Assembly (NCBI RefSeq): GCF_000720255.1
Contig: NZ_JOJE01000031.1
Span: 79,472-143,471 of the forward strand
Origin: Streptomyces griseus subsp. griseus
GTDB taxonomy: Bacteria; Actinomycetota; Actinomycetes; Streptomycetales; Streptomycetaceae
DNA length: 64,000 nt
Direction of reading: 5' to 3'
Shown: positions 17,395 through 26,080 of the stretch, in pieces
Layout of the letters: each line of letters starts with the position of its first letter
Position numbering within the stretch: the stretch's first letter is position 1
Position numbers and translations under genes: made by a program
The notes under the pieces: generated by a model
What the model was told of the DNA's origin: nothing
Seen by the model: only the letters and a program-made list of their open reading frames with translations
Databases searched by the model: none

Positions 17395-17686
17395 CGCACG
17401 ACGTCAGGCTCAGCCGGCTCCTTGCCGTCGTGGGCCGCCCTGACCTCTGCTGCTCCTGCCGGGTCACGCCAGATGTTGACCCCATGCAACGGGGGGCGCT
17501 ACGTCCCGACCGGAGGCGCGGTCGCACGCACTACGTGCAGCCGGGCCGCCGGAAGACGATGGGCGGACCGTCGACCACGCTGCGGCGCCGCGCCTCCAGC
17601 GCACCGAGGGACCTCGGGAAGATCAGCGGCGAGTTCACGCCCGCGAGCAGCACAAGCACCGATCGCCCAGTCGGCTCCCCGCTCAT
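17395..17686 (-). pseudogene. Membrane-anchored glutaredoxin/mycoredoxin remnant
   Basis: ATG 17686 lies five bases after the MFS stop. The frame gives a hydrophobic segment V-L-V-L-L-A-G-V-N-S-P-L-I-F-P, then V-V-D-G-P-P-I-V-F-R-R-P-G-C-T and a TAG stop at 17531, exactly where the second position after Cys-Thr in the CTYC active site should be Tyr. The next codon is Cys. Further on, another frame reads V-N-I-W-R-D-P-A-G-A-A-E-V-R-A-A-H-D-G, the conserved second half of actinobacterial glutaredoxins. So the gene carries a nonsense codon in the active site, a frameshift and a degraded C-terminus. Confidence 0.7.
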
Positions 17687-17690
17687 TCGG

Positions 17691-19337
17691 TCATCGGAGA
17701 CCGTCGCTCCGCCCTGCCTTCTTGTTCGCTTCCGTCGGGCTGAGCGTGGCGTCCAACGCCTCGGCAGCACCCGGCTCCCGGCCCGCGGGGTGGCGCAGGG
17801 CGCAGAGGAAGCCGATGCCGAGGGCGATCGCCATGCCGTAGAACACCCACTGGTTGGCCTCCGCGAAGTCCATGCGGATCGAGGACATCGCGTCGCGCAT
17901 GGCCGTCGCCACGGGTCCGCCGCCGGTGGGGGTACGGGCATCCGCCTGGCCGGTGATCTCCTGCGCCACGTTCCCGGCCACCGAGTGCGCGGTGCCGGAC
18001 GGGACCCCGCGCGCCTGGAGCGTTTCCGCGACACGGTCGGTCATGGCGTGCGTCAGGATCGTGCCGAAGACGGCCAGGCCGACGCTGGCCGCGTAGTTGC
18101 GGACGGTCTGGGTGATGCCGGTGACCTCGCCGTAGGAGGCGTCGATCGAGCGGTTGACGGCGTCCGTCGAGGCCGGGGCGAGGATGAAACCGATGCCCGC
18201 TCCGGCGAGGGCGGCGTAGGGCCACTGGTCGTGCATGGACAGGTCGGTCAGTTTGCCGGCCCACAGCGCGAACCCGACGGCGCCGAGCACGCACCCGATC
18301 TTCAGTGCCGGGCGGGCGCCCTGCTTGTCGAGGATGCGGCCGCCCCACTGGGAGGCGATGGCGAACCCGGCGAAGAAGTACAGCAAGTACAGCCCTGCCT
18401 GGTTGGGCGAGGCGCTGAGCGAGACCTGGGCGTAGACCGAGGCGAAGAAGAACACGGGGACGAACGCCAGCATGGCGAAGAAGAGCACCAGCGCGTCCAC
18501 CGTGAAGGCGCGGTCGCGGAAGACCGACAGGTTGATCAACGGGTGGCTGGTGCGCAGTTCGTAGCGGCAGAAGACGTACAGCACCGCGAGGCCGCCGACG
18601 ATGCAGGCCCAGGTCGCCGCGCTGTCCCAGCCCCAGACCGACGCCTGCTGGAAGCCGAGGACGCTCGCGCCCATGCCGACCGCGATCAGCAGCGCGCCCG
18701 TGACGTCCAGGGGCTCGTCGCGCCGCCGGTCGGAGACGCGGGCGAGCGCGGTGAGGATCAGCGCCACGACGGCGACGGGGATGTTGACCCAGAAGATCGC
18801 CCGCCAGGTCCAGCTGGTCAACCAGCCGCCGAGCAGCGGCCCCAGGGCGGTGAGGGCTCCGGTGACGCCGAAGAACAGGGCCAGTGCGCGCCCCCGCCGC
18901 TCGACCGGGAACACGGCCACGACGACCGCGAGCGCGGCGGGGAAGAGCAGCGCGGCCCCGAGTCCCTGGGTGGCCCGGAAGACGATGAGCCAGGTCAGTG
19001 CGTAGCCCTCGGTGGGTACGCAGCCACACAGCACCGAGGAGATCACGAAGATCAGCGTGCCCGCCACGACGACGCGGCGGGGTCCCCACAGGTCGGCGAG
19101 GCGCCCGCCGACGGCGAAGAACGCGGCCAGGGACAGCAGGTAGGCGTTGACCACCCATTGCATGCCCGAGGTGGACAGGCCCAGTTCGGAGACGATGTCG
19201 GGCGCCGCGATCGACACGATCGTCTGGTCGATGAACGTCATCGCCACCGCGAACATCATGGCCGCGAGCGCCAGCGGCTGGGACGCCGCTCGTCCGGCGC
19301 CTAACCTGCTCCGGTCACCTGTGTGCGTACGGCTCAC
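17691..19337 (-). CDS. DHA2-family MFS drug-efflux transporter (EmrB/QacA type)
   Basis: 548 residues, 14 predicted membrane helices. F-I-D-Q-T-I-V-S-I-A-A-P-D-I follows helix 1 and G-G-R-L-A-D-L-W-G-P-R-R is the loop 2-3 motif of the major facilitator superfamily. G-A-L-T-A-L-G-P-L-L-G-G matches motif C of drug:proton antiporters. GTG 19337 is taken as start, ahead of S-R-T-H-T-G-D-R-S; a longer frame to 19427 lacks homology. It probably exports hydrophobic or cationic toxic compounds; the substrate is unknown. The broken glutaredoxin follows in the same direction. Confidence 0.85.
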   Translation of the reverse strand: MSRTHTGDRSRLGAGRAASQPLALAAMMFAVAMTFIDQTIVSIAAPDIVSELGLSTSGMQWVVNAYLLSLAAFFAVGGRLADLWGPRRVVVAGTLIFVISSVLCGCVPTEGYALTWLIVFRATQGLGAALLFPAALAVVVAVFPVERRGRALALFFGVTGALTALGPLLGGWLTSWTWRAIFWVNIPVAVVALILTALARVSDRRRDEPLDVTGALLIAVGMGASVLGFQQASVWGWDSAATWACIVGGLAVLYVFCRYELRTSHPLINLSVFRDRAFTVDALVLFFAMLAFVPVFFFASVYAQVSLSASPNQAGLYLLYFFAGFAIASQWGGRILDKQGARPALKIGCVLGAVGFALWAGKLTDLSMHDQWPYAALAGAGIGFILAPASTDAVNRSIDASYGEVTGITQTVRNYAASVGLAVFGTILTHAMTDRVAETLQARGVPSGTAHSVAGNVAQEITGQADARTPTGGGPVATAMRDAMSSIRMDFAEANQWVFYGMAIALGIGFLCALRHPAGREPGAAEALDATLSPTEANKKAGRSDGLR

Positions 19338-19485
19338 CCGGCCAGTCTGTGCCCGGACCGGTGACGGCGCATGTCGGAGGTCGATATCCCCGGCTTCGGC
19401 TCCGGCAGTCCGCCGTCTCCCCCGCACCCCGGCCCCCCGGCGCGCCGCGTTGCCCTTGCCTGCGGCTTCGTCCGGCTGCCGCCCG

Positions 19486-20016
19486 TCAGCGGTCGCGTTC
19501 GGCGCCGATGAGGACGAAGGCCATCGTGACCGGCTGGTCGCTGTGGTTGCGCCAGCCGTGGCGGGTGCCGTTCTGGATCACGACGTCCCCCGCCGACAGG
19601 TGGGTGTGGTGGCCGTCGTCGAGTTCGAGGACGATCTCGCCCCGCAGCACGATGCCGTAGTCCACGGTCGGCGTCGTATGCATGCCGTCGGCCTCCATCA
19701 GGTCCGCGAGACCGGGCGAGTCGGCCTGCTGCTCCCGGCCGTGGGCGACGGGGTCGAACGCCGGGTCGGCCATCGCGGTGTCCGGCGGCAGGGTCAGGAC
19801 GATGAACCGGTTGCCGCCGGGCGCGGGGAGCAGGCTGGTGACCTTCGGCGTGGGGTCCGCGCCGGTCCGGCCGAGGGGTTCACCGGGTTCGGTGGCCCAC
19901 AGCAGGCGGGACACGAAGCCCGGCAGAGTGGTGAACTCCCGGCTGCGCGGTACGGGACCGTCGCTGACGACGACGGATCTGCCGTTCTCGTCATGGCCGG
20001 TGACGATTCTGCGCAT
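19486..20016 (-). CDS. Cupin-domain protein
   Basis: 176 residues. The C-terminal half shows the double-stranded beta-helix cupin: T-V-D-Y-G-I-V-L-R-G-E-I, then L-S-A-G-D-V-V-I-Q-N-G-T-R-H-G-W-R-N. The usual first-motif histidines are partly replaced, but H-G-W remains. AGGAGG precedes ATG 20016. Family members are often small-molecule isomerases, dioxygenases or sensors; no specific role can be assigned. Downstream of the broken phosphotransferase on the same strand, with 91 bases between. Confidence 0.75.
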   Translation of the reverse strand: MRRIVTGHDENGRSVVVSDGPVPRSREFTTLPGFVSRLLWATEPGEPLGRTGADPTPKVTSLLPAPGGNRFIVLTLPPDTAMADPAFDPVAHGREQQADSPGLADLMEADGMHTTPTVDYGIVLRGEIVLELDDGHHTHLSAGDVVIQNGTRHGWRNHSDQPVTMAFVLIGAERDR

Positions 20017-20107
20017 GGGTGCCTCCTGGGCTGGATCGGGGCGGGGCGGGTCGGGTCGCCTGCGGTTGAGTGCGGTGGGGCGAGCGGGGGCGACAGCGTC
20101 GGTCGCC

Positions 20108-21161
20108 TCAGTCGGGCAGACACCCGTCGGACTCCGTTTGGGCCCCGAGCGCGGTCGTCCAGGCGTCGAACAGGTCCGCCGTCGCGTGGGCCGGCGTCCG
20201 GAGCAGGGCCGCTGCCACCTCACGCACGAACAGCCGCTGTGCTTCGTCCGTGAGGTACTCCACCGGGGACTTGCCGTCCACACGGGCGAGCAGCAGCGCG
20301 GGCAGGAGTGACGCGGCACGTGCCTCGACGGCCGGCCGGGGCTCCCAGTCGACGTACCGGATGTACTCCTCGGCCAGTACGCGCGCGGATGACAGGAGTT
20401 CGGCGCGGCGACCGCGTACCACCAGGCTCTTGAGGAGCAAGTGGTTGAGGCAGAAGGCCAGGTCGAAGGCGGGGTCTCCGTACCAGGCGCACTCGGCGTC
20501 CAGCAGCACCGGGCCGGACGGTCCCACGAGGATGTTCTTCGGGCTGACGTCACCGTGGACCAGGGCCAGGTGCGTGGTGGCGGTGCGGTCGGCGAGGCCC
20601 TGAAGGACGTCGCTCAGGGTGGAGTGCGCGGCGGCGGTGGCCAGCAGATACGGCTCGATGCGCAGCGCGTGGAAGTTGTCGTCAGTGGCGAACTCCGCCG
20701 CGAGGGCGCTGTCCCCCGCGCTCCGCGCGTGCAGGGTGCCCAGCAGCTCTCCGACGGCGGCCGCGGTCGCCACCCGGACGTCGCCGTCCAGCAGCTGCGC
20801 CTTCCACATCGGGTACCGCTCGGGGGGCAGGTACGCCATCGCGAAGATCCCGGCTTCGACGTCGTGGGCCAGCGGTTCCGGCACGCTGTCGGGGCGGTGC
20901 CGGGAGGCGAAGCGCATCCACGCCCATTCGTAGGCGTTGCGCGAGAGGGGCGCCTGCCACTCGGCCGCGACCCGCAGCCGGGCCAGGGCCCGCTTGACGC
21001 ACAGGGAGCGGCCCGGCAGGTCCACCCGCCACAGGTCGGACGAGACACCACCGGCCAGGGGCGTCCAGCGCGCGCTCGCCGGGGCGGGTGAGCTCGTGGG
21101 CGAACAGGAAGTCGGAGAGCGCGGGGTCCGGCATCGTAGGCGCGGAGCTCGGGCCCATCAT
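20108..21161 (-). pseudogene. Aminoglycoside phosphotransferase-fold kinase, frameshifted near N-terminus
   Basis: The main frame to 20108 has the APH/choline-kinase core: L-A-L-V-H-G-D-V-S-P-K-N-I-L-V (catalytic loop HGDxxxxN) and V-L-L-D-A-E-C-A-W-Y-G-D-P. The true N-terminus, M-P-D-P-A-L-S-D-F-L-F-A-H-E-L-T-R-P-G-E-R, is in another frame starting at 21161. The two meet at about 21070 in a GCGCGC run, where loss of two bases would explain the shift; the restored text is W-T-P-L-A-G-G-V-S-S-D-L-W-R-V-D-L-P-G. Otherwise complete, so a sequence error is possible. ATG 21161 overlaps the stop of the upstream dehydrogenase fragment, so they were one operon. Confidence 0.75.
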
Positions 21162-21480
21162 CGGGCACCCGGCCCGGCGGTCGGGCCGCTGGGGCTGTTG
21201 CAGGGGTGGGCCGGCGCCTCGCCGGCCAGGATCCGTACGACCTCCTCCGCGGCGCGGCGGCGCAGTTCCGTCACCGAGGCGTCGGAGGAGAAGGCGACGT
21301 GCGGGGTGAGCAGGGCGCCCGGCTGGTCCAGGAGCGCGGCGGGGACGTGCGGTTCGCTCTCCAGTACGTCGAAGGCGGCGGCGTCCAGGTGCCCGCGGTC
21401 CGGTGCCTTGACCACCGCGTCGGTGTCGACGAGGCCGCCCCGGCTGACATTGACCACAGACCGCCGGGTTTCATCAGCTC
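21158..21480 (-). pseudogene. C-terminal fragment of a D-2-hydroxyacid dehydrogenase
   Basis: Reads V-V-N-V-S-R-G-G-L-V-D-T-D-A-V-V, L-D-A-A-A-F-D-V-L-E-S-E-P and L-L-T-P-H-V-A-F-S-S-D-A, the last third of NAD-dependent D-isomer 2-hydroxyacid dehydrogenases, with the catalytic His region. The Rossmann GxGxxG part and the catalytic Arg/Glu context upstream are missing. Just before V-V-N-V-S another frame gives L-E-L-M-K-P-G-G, so there is also a frameshift. Homology ends at about 21480, directly against a plus-strand alcohol dehydrogenase fragment. Confidence 0.75.
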
Positions 21481-21485
21481 CAGCC

Positions 21486-22124
21486 ATGACGTTCGAGCAG
21501 GCCGGAAAACTCGGCTACATCGGCACCTCCTACGGCGCCCTCAAGCACGCCGGGGCCGGCCCCGGCCAGGTCGCGCTGATCGACGGGATCACCGGCACTC
21601 TCGGTGTGGCCGCCACCCTGCTCGCGCTGGCCTCGGGTGTCTCCAGGGTCCTCGGGACCGGCCGCAACGAGGAACTCCTCAAGCGGGTCAAGGAACTGGC
21701 CCCGGACCGCATCGAGGTCATGCGGCTGGGCGAGGGCTCCTCCGGCGCGTGGGCGAAGTCCCGCACCGGCGGCGAGGGGGTGGACTTCGTCATCAGCGCC
21801 CTGGGGGCGAAGGCCCCGGTGGAGACCATGCTGGACTCCATGCAGGGCGTCCGCCGCGGCGGCAGGGTGAGCAACGTCGGTGGTGTGGGCGACCCGTTGC
21901 CCGTGGACGTGAAGTGGCTGATGGACGAGCAGGTCCAGCTGATCGGCTCCAACTGGTTCTCCACCGCGCAGGGCCAGGAGATCGCCGACATGGTGGCCAC
22001 CGGAGCCCTGGTCCTGTCCTACCTGATCACGAAGTCCTTCCCGCTGGAAAAGGTCAACGAGGCGATTTCTGGACGTATCACGGACCGCGACGGCGGCTTC
22101 AGCAACTACGTCGTGATTCCCTGA
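21486..22124 (+). pseudogene. C-terminal half of an MDR alcohol dehydrogenase
   Basis: 212 codons starting M-T-F-E-Q-A-G-K-L-G-Y-I-G-T-S-Y-G-A-L. They contain the nucleotide-binding half (G-Q-V-A-L-I-D-G-I-T-G-T-L-G-V-A-A, then V-D-F-V-I-S-A-L-G) and the terminal F-S-N-Y-V-V. The whole GroES-like catalytic zinc domain is absent. The ATG at 21486 is inside the conserved fold, so it is an accident of truncation. Followed by a terminator hairpin. Confidence 0.75.
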
Positions 22125-22137
22125 ACTCCCCCGAACG

Positions 22138-22184
22138 CACCCCGCGGCGTCCTGTTCTGCCCTGACACCGCCGCGGGGTGTTTC
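22138..22184 (+). terminator. Hairpin after the dehydrogenase fragment
   Basis: Perfect 12-base arms CACCCCGCGGCG (22138-22149) and CGCCGCGGGGTG (22169-22180), followed by TTT. Confidence 0.7.
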
Positions 22185-22231
22185 CCGTCCCGTGCCCTCC
22201 CCGGCACGGGCCCCGCACCACGGAGGATCCG

Positions 22232-23146
22232 GTGGAACTGCGCTGGCTGGAATCGTTCGTCACCGTCGCGGAGGAACTGCACTTCGCGCGAGCCGCCGAT
22301 CGTCTGCACCTGGCCCCGTCGGCACTGAGCGCCCAGGTCAGAGCGCTGGAGTCGCACCTGGGCGTGCGGCTGATCGACCGGGGACGGCGAACGCGCCCGG
22401 CGCTGACCAGCGCCGGGCGGCTGTTTCTCGAAGAGGCACGGCTGACCCTCGCCCAGGCCGCCCGGGCCGAGGCGGTGGGACGGCGGGCCGGGCGCGGGGA
22501 GCTGGGGCACGCCCAGATCGCATACGTCGCCTCCGCCGCGTTCTCCGGAGTGCTGACCGACGTCCTCACCCGCTGCGGGGGATCCGGCACCGAACTCACG
22601 CTCCAAGTACGCGAGTTGGAGACCCCCGCCCAGCTGGAGGCACTGGCCTGCGGGGACATCGACGTCGGCTTTCTGCGCTGGCGGCCGGAGTACCCGCCCG
22701 AGGTCACGGCCACCTGCCTGCTCACCGAGGACGTCGTCCTGGCCCTGCCGGCCGGCGCGCCGCTGGCCGCGTACGAGGCGGTGCCGGCGGCGCGGCTGCG
22801 CGACGAGTCGTTCGTGGCCCCGCACTTCGACGAGGAGTACGGCTGCCGTGACCAGATCCTCGAGGTGGCGCAGCGAGGGGGGTTCAGCCCGCGGTGCGCT
22901 CCGCCGGTGCGGGACTTCATCGCGGCCCTGACCCTGGTGGGCGGTGGTCTCGCGGTGGCCCTGGTGCCGGACTCGCTGCGGCGTGTACAGATCCCGGGCG
23001 TGGCCTACCGTCCCCTCGCGGACGTGGCGCTGACCACCAGACTCGTGGGCGCCTACCGCCGGCGCGAGACCTCGCCCGCGGTGCGCGCCGTGATCCGCCG
23101 GCTGCGGCAGGCCGCCGCGGCCAAGGTCACCGCCGACCGTCAGTGA
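22232..23146 (+). CDS. LysR-family transcriptional regulator
   Basis: 304 residues. N-terminal winged HTH: E-L-R-W-L-E-S-F-V-T-V-A-E-E-L-H-F-A-R-A-A-D-R-L-H and L-A-P-S-A-L-S-A-Q-V-R-A-L-E. A periplasmic-binding-like effector domain follows from about residue 90. GTG 22232 is chosen for GGAGG six bases upstream and for the V-E-L-R-W-L-E-S-F start typical of the family. Its normal divergent partner is absent; the preceding gene is a truncated dehydrogenase on the same strand, so the target is unclear. Confidence 0.9.
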   Translation: MELRWLESFVTVAEELHFARAADRLHLAPSALSAQVRALESHLGVRLIDRGRRTRPALTSAGRLFLEEARLTLAQAARAEAVGRRAGRGELGHAQIAYVASAAFSGVLTDVLTRCGGSGTELTLQVRELETPAQLEALACGDIDVGFLRWRPEYPPEVTATCLLTEDVVLALPAGAPLAAYEAVPAARLRDESFVAPHFDEEYGCRDQILEVAQRGGFSPRCAPPVRDFIAALTLVGGGLAVALVPDSLRRVQIPGVAYRPLADVALTTRLVGAYRRRETSPAVRAVIRRLRQAAAAKVTADRQ

Positions 23147-23210
23147 GGCTCACCGCCCGCGGCGCGCCGGGGTCCGCTTCTTCCTCCGCCCCCTGTCGCT
23201 GTGCCCACTC

Positions 23211-23256
23211 GGCAGAAGGCCGGCACCGTGTACGCGCACGGTGCCGGCCTTCTGCC
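23211..23256. terminator. Strong bidirectional hairpin
   Basis: 20-base perfect stem (23211-23230 with 23237-23256) and a 6-base loop, between the convergent LysR and acyl-CoA dehydrogenase genes. Confidence 0.85.
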
Positions 23257-23283
23257 GTGGCGCCGGGAAGGGCGCCGCGGTGG

Positions 23284-24462
23284 TCAGCGGAAGGCCGCCT
23301 GGCCGGTGAGCGCCTGGCCGATCACCAGGGTGTGCATCTCGCTGGTGCCCTCGTAGGTCAGGACGGACTCCAGGTTGTTGGCGTGGCGCAGCGGCGAGTA
23401 CTCCAGGGAGATGCCGTTGGCGCCGAGGACGGTGCGGCACTCGCGGGCGATGGCGAGCGCTTCGCGGACGTTGTTGAGCTTGCCGACGCTGATCTGCTCG
23501 GGCCTGATGCGGCGCTGGTCCTTGAGCCGGCCGAGGTGGACGGCGAGGAGGGCGGCGCTGCCCAGGGACACGCTCATGTCGGCGAGCTTCTTCTGGGTGA
23601 GCTGGAAGGCGCTGATCGGCTTGTCGAACTGCACCCGGGAGTCGGCGTACTCGATGGCCGCCTGGAGCGAGTCGCGTCCCGCGCCGACCGCGCCGAACAG
23701 GATGCCGAAGCGGGCTTCGTTCAGGCAGGAGAGGGGCCCGCGCAGACCCTCGGCGAGCGGGAGCCGCGCCGAGTCGGGAAGCCGTACGTTGTCGAAGGAC
23801 AGTTCCGAGGTGATGGACGCGCGCAGGGACATCTTCTGCTTGATGTCCTGAGTGGTGAAGCCGGGTGTGCCGCGCGGCACGAGGAAGCCGCGGACGCCGT
23901 CCTCGGTCTGCGCCCACACCGTGGCGACATCGGCGATGCCGCCGTTGGTGATCCACATCTTGGACCCGTTGAGGACCCAGTCTCCCCCGCTGTCACGGAC
24001 GGCCCTGGTACGCATCCCCGCCGGGTTGCTGCCGAAGTCGGGCTCGGTCAGGCCGAAGCAGCCGATCGCCTCACCGGCGGCGAGCCGGGGCAGCCACTGC
24101 TGCTTCTGCTCCTCCGAGCCCCACTTCCAGATGGAGAACATCGACAGTGAGCCCTGCACGGAGACGAAGCTGCGGAAACCGGAGTCCGCCGCCTCCAGTT
24201 CCATACAGGCGAGGCCGTAGCTGACGGCGTTGGTGCCCGCACAGCCGTAGCCTTCGAGGTGCATGCCGAGTACGCCCAACTTTCCCAGTTCAGGGGCGAG
24301 TTCGCGGGCGAAGTGGGCGTTCTCGAACCACTCCCCGATGTGCGGGCGGACCCGGTCGGCGAGGAACTTGGCGACGGTCGCCTGGATCTCGCGTTCCTCG
24401 TCACTGAGGGTGGAGGAGAGGTCGAGAAGGTCGAGGGGGTCCTTGATCGGCTTGCGGCTCAT
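23284..24462 (-). CDS. Acyl-CoA dehydrogenase, glutaryl-CoA dehydrogenase-like
   Basis: 392 residues with the full FAD acyl-CoA dehydrogenase fold. G-F-R-S-F-V-S-V-Q-G-S-L-S-M resembles the substrate-binding segment (Arg and Ser) specific to glutaryl-CoA dehydrogenase. G-C-F-G-L-T-E-P-D-F-G-S and W-I-T-N-G are family hallmarks. E371 in T-Y-E-G-T-S-E is the catalytic base. It would oxidise and decarboxylate glutaryl-CoA to crotonyl-CoA, passing electrons to ETF. ATG 24462 overlaps the CoA-transferase stop as ATGA, so the two are translationally coupled. Specificity is inferred. Confidence 0.85.
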   Translation of the reverse strand: MSRKPIKDPLDLLDLSSTLSDEEREIQATVAKFLADRVRPHIGEWFENAHFARELAPELGKLGVLGMHLEGYGCAGTNAVSYGLACMELEAADSGFRSFVSVQGSLSMFSIWKWGSEEQKQQWLPRLAAGEAIGCFGLTEPDFGSNPAGMRTRAVRDSGGDWVLNGSKMWITNGGIADVATVWAQTEDGVRGFLVPRGTPGFTTQDIKQKMSLRASITSELSFDNVRLPDSARLPLAEGLRGPLSCLNEARFGILFGAVGAGRDSLQAAIEYADSRVQFDKPISAFQLTQKKLADMSVSLGSAALLAVHLGRLKDQRRIRPEQISVGKLNNVREALAIARECRTVLGANGISLEYSPLRHANNLESVLTYEGTSEMHTLVIGQALTGQAAFR

Positions 24463-25691
24463 CGGGGGCTCCTGGTGGTTACGGGTGTCGGTACGGTCGT
24501 AGGAAGGTCGTTGAGGATCTCGGCGGTGTGCTGCCCCAGGCGCGGCGGCGGCAGTCGGTACCGCGCGGGGGTACCGCTCAGCGCGATGGGGTTCGCGACC
24601 TGGCGGGAGGGCTCGGGCTGGGCTTCGCCGGCGGACGCCGGGGGCGAGAGCGGTTCGGTGGGGATGTCGACGATGCCGGGCAGGCCGAGTTTCCGGGCGA
24701 ATCCGAAGGCCTCGTCCAGGGAGTTGACCGGTCCGGCGGGCACCCCGGCGGCCAGCAGGACGGCCGACCATTGGTCGGCGCCGGCGGCCGCCAGTCGGCG
24801 GGTCAGCAGGTCGCGCAGTTCGGCGCGATGGGCGACCCGGTCGGCGTTGGTGCGGAAGCGGTCGTCGAGGGCGAGACCGGGGTCGCCCACGGCGTCGGCG
24901 AGCGCCGCGAACTGCCGGTCGTTGCCCACCGCGATCGCGATGGGACGATCGGCCGCCGGGAAGGTCTCGTACGGGGCGATGCTCGGGTGGGCGTTGCCCA
25001 TCCGGCCCGGTACCACACCGGCCACGGCGAACGCCGACGCCTGGTTGACCATGGCCGACAGCAGCGAGGCGAGCAGGTTCACCTCGACGAGCTGCCCCTC
25101 TCCCGTGGCGTCCCGGTGCCGGAGGGCGGCGAGGATGCCGAGGGAGGCGTGCAGGCCGGTGATCACGTCGACCAGGGCCACGCCCGCCTTCGTCGGTTCC
25201 CCGGCCGCGTCCCCCGTGACGCTCATCAGACCGCCGACGGCCTGCACGAGCAGGTCGTATCCGGGGATCGCCGCGCCCTCTCCGCTGCCGAAACCGCTGA
25301 TCGAACAGTAGATCAACCCCGGGTGCAGTGCCTGGAGTCGGCGGTGGCCCAGACCCAGCCGCTCCATCGTCCCGGGGCGGAAGTTCTCCACCAGGACGTC
25401 GGACTCGGCGATCAGGGCACGGGCCTGTGCGAGGCCGGTCCCGGTCGTGAGGTCCAGGACGACGGACCGCTTGTTCCGGTTGACGCTCAGGAAGTACGTC
25501 GACGTGCCGTCATGGTCGGCCGGCGGGTGCCAGGCCCTGGTGTCGTCCCCTACGCCCGGCCGCTCCACCTTCACCACGTCGGCGCCGAGGTCGGCGAGGA
25601 GCATCGTGGCGTAGGGCCCCGCGAGAACCCGGGAGAAGTCGGCGATCCGCAGCCCCTCCAGCGCGCCGCGCCCCGGCAGTCCGCCGGTCAT
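24459..25691 (-). CDS. CaiB/BaiF-family CoA-transferase
   Basis: 410 residues. L-E-G-L-R-I-A-D-F-S-R-V-L-A-G-P-Y-A-T-M-L-L-A-D-L-G-A opens the class III CoA-transferase fold. N-R-N-K-R-S-V-V-L-D-L and V-A-L-V-D-V-I-T-G-L-H-A (D175 as acyl-carrying Asp) are conserved. ATG 25691 shares a base with the stop of the Zn-ribbon gene (TGATG). Beside a glutaryl-CoA-dehydrogenase-like enzyme, the best guess is a succinyl-CoA:glutarate or similar dicarboxylate CoA-transferase. The longer frame to 26171 is only readthrough of the upstream gene in another phase. Confidence 0.87.
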   Translation of the reverse strand: MTGGLPGRGALEGLRIADFSRVLAGPYATMLLADLGADVVKVERPGVGDDTRAWHPPADHDGTSTYFLSVNRNKRSVVLDLTTGTGLAQARALIAESDVLVENFRPGTMERLGLGHRRLQALHPGLIYCSISGFGSGEGAAIPGYDLLVQAVGGLMSVTGDAAGEPTKAGVALVDVITGLHASLGILAALRHRDATGEGQLVEVNLLASLLSAMVNQASAFAVAGVVPGRMGNAHPSIAPYETFPAADRPIAIAVGNDRQFAALADAVGDPGLALDDRFRTNADRVAHRAELRDLLTRRLAAAGADQWSAVLLAAGVPAGPVNSLDEAFGFARKLGLPGIVDIPTEPLSPPASAGEAQPEPSRQVANPIALSGTPARYRLPPPRLGQHTAEILNDLPTTVPTPVTTRSPR

Positions 25692-26080
25692 CACCAGCGC
25701 TCCGCGGGCGATGCCGGGCGGGTGAGTTCGACGACGGGGACGCCCTGACCGAGGGGGCCGACGCCCCGTACGACCCGCACTCTCGATCCGACCGCCACCA
25801 CGAAGGGTGCCGTGCCGGAGACCTGGCAGATCAGGGTGAAGCCCTCGTCCATCGCGACGAACCAGGTGTTCTGCTGGGCGTGCCCGTTGCGGCGCACGAC
25901 CGCCCCGGCGCCCGCGCTGCGCTCTCGCCGGAAGGCGGCGGATCCGCAGGCCCGGCAGAACGAACGGCGGAAGGCCGGGGTGCCGCACCAGCGGCAGAGC
26001 TGGAAGAACAGCTCGTCCCCGCGTTCGTCCTCGCGGTCTTCCTGGCCCTCGGTGTGACCACGGGTGGGTGTCTGGAGCAT
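25691..26080 (-). CDS. Zn-ribbon OB-fold protein (DUF35 family)
   Basis: 129 residues. F-Q-L-C-R-W-C-G followed by F-C-R-A-C-G gives a rubredoxin-like CxxC...CxxC zinc ribbon. The C-terminal OB fold (G-F-T-L-I-C-Q-V, then G-S-R-V-R-V-V) is typical of DUF35 proteins, which assist thiolases or CoA-ester enzymes. AGGAGG precedes ATG 26080; earlier in-frame starts lack one. First gene of a three-gene operon with the CoA-transferase and dehydrogenase, which fits an acyl-CoA role. Confidence 0.8.
   Translation of the reverse strand: MLQTPTRGHTEGQEDREDERGDELFFQLCRWCGTPAFRRSFCRACGSAAFRRERSAGAGAVVRRNGHAQQNTWFVAMDEGFTLICQVSGTAPFVVAVGSRVRVVRGVGPLGQGVPVVELTRPASPAERW

Noticed and set aside
21486..22124. 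Intact short alcohol dehydrogenase
   Set aside because: The start codon lies inside the conserved nucleotide-binding half and the whole catalytic zinc domain is missing, so it was treated as a fragment.
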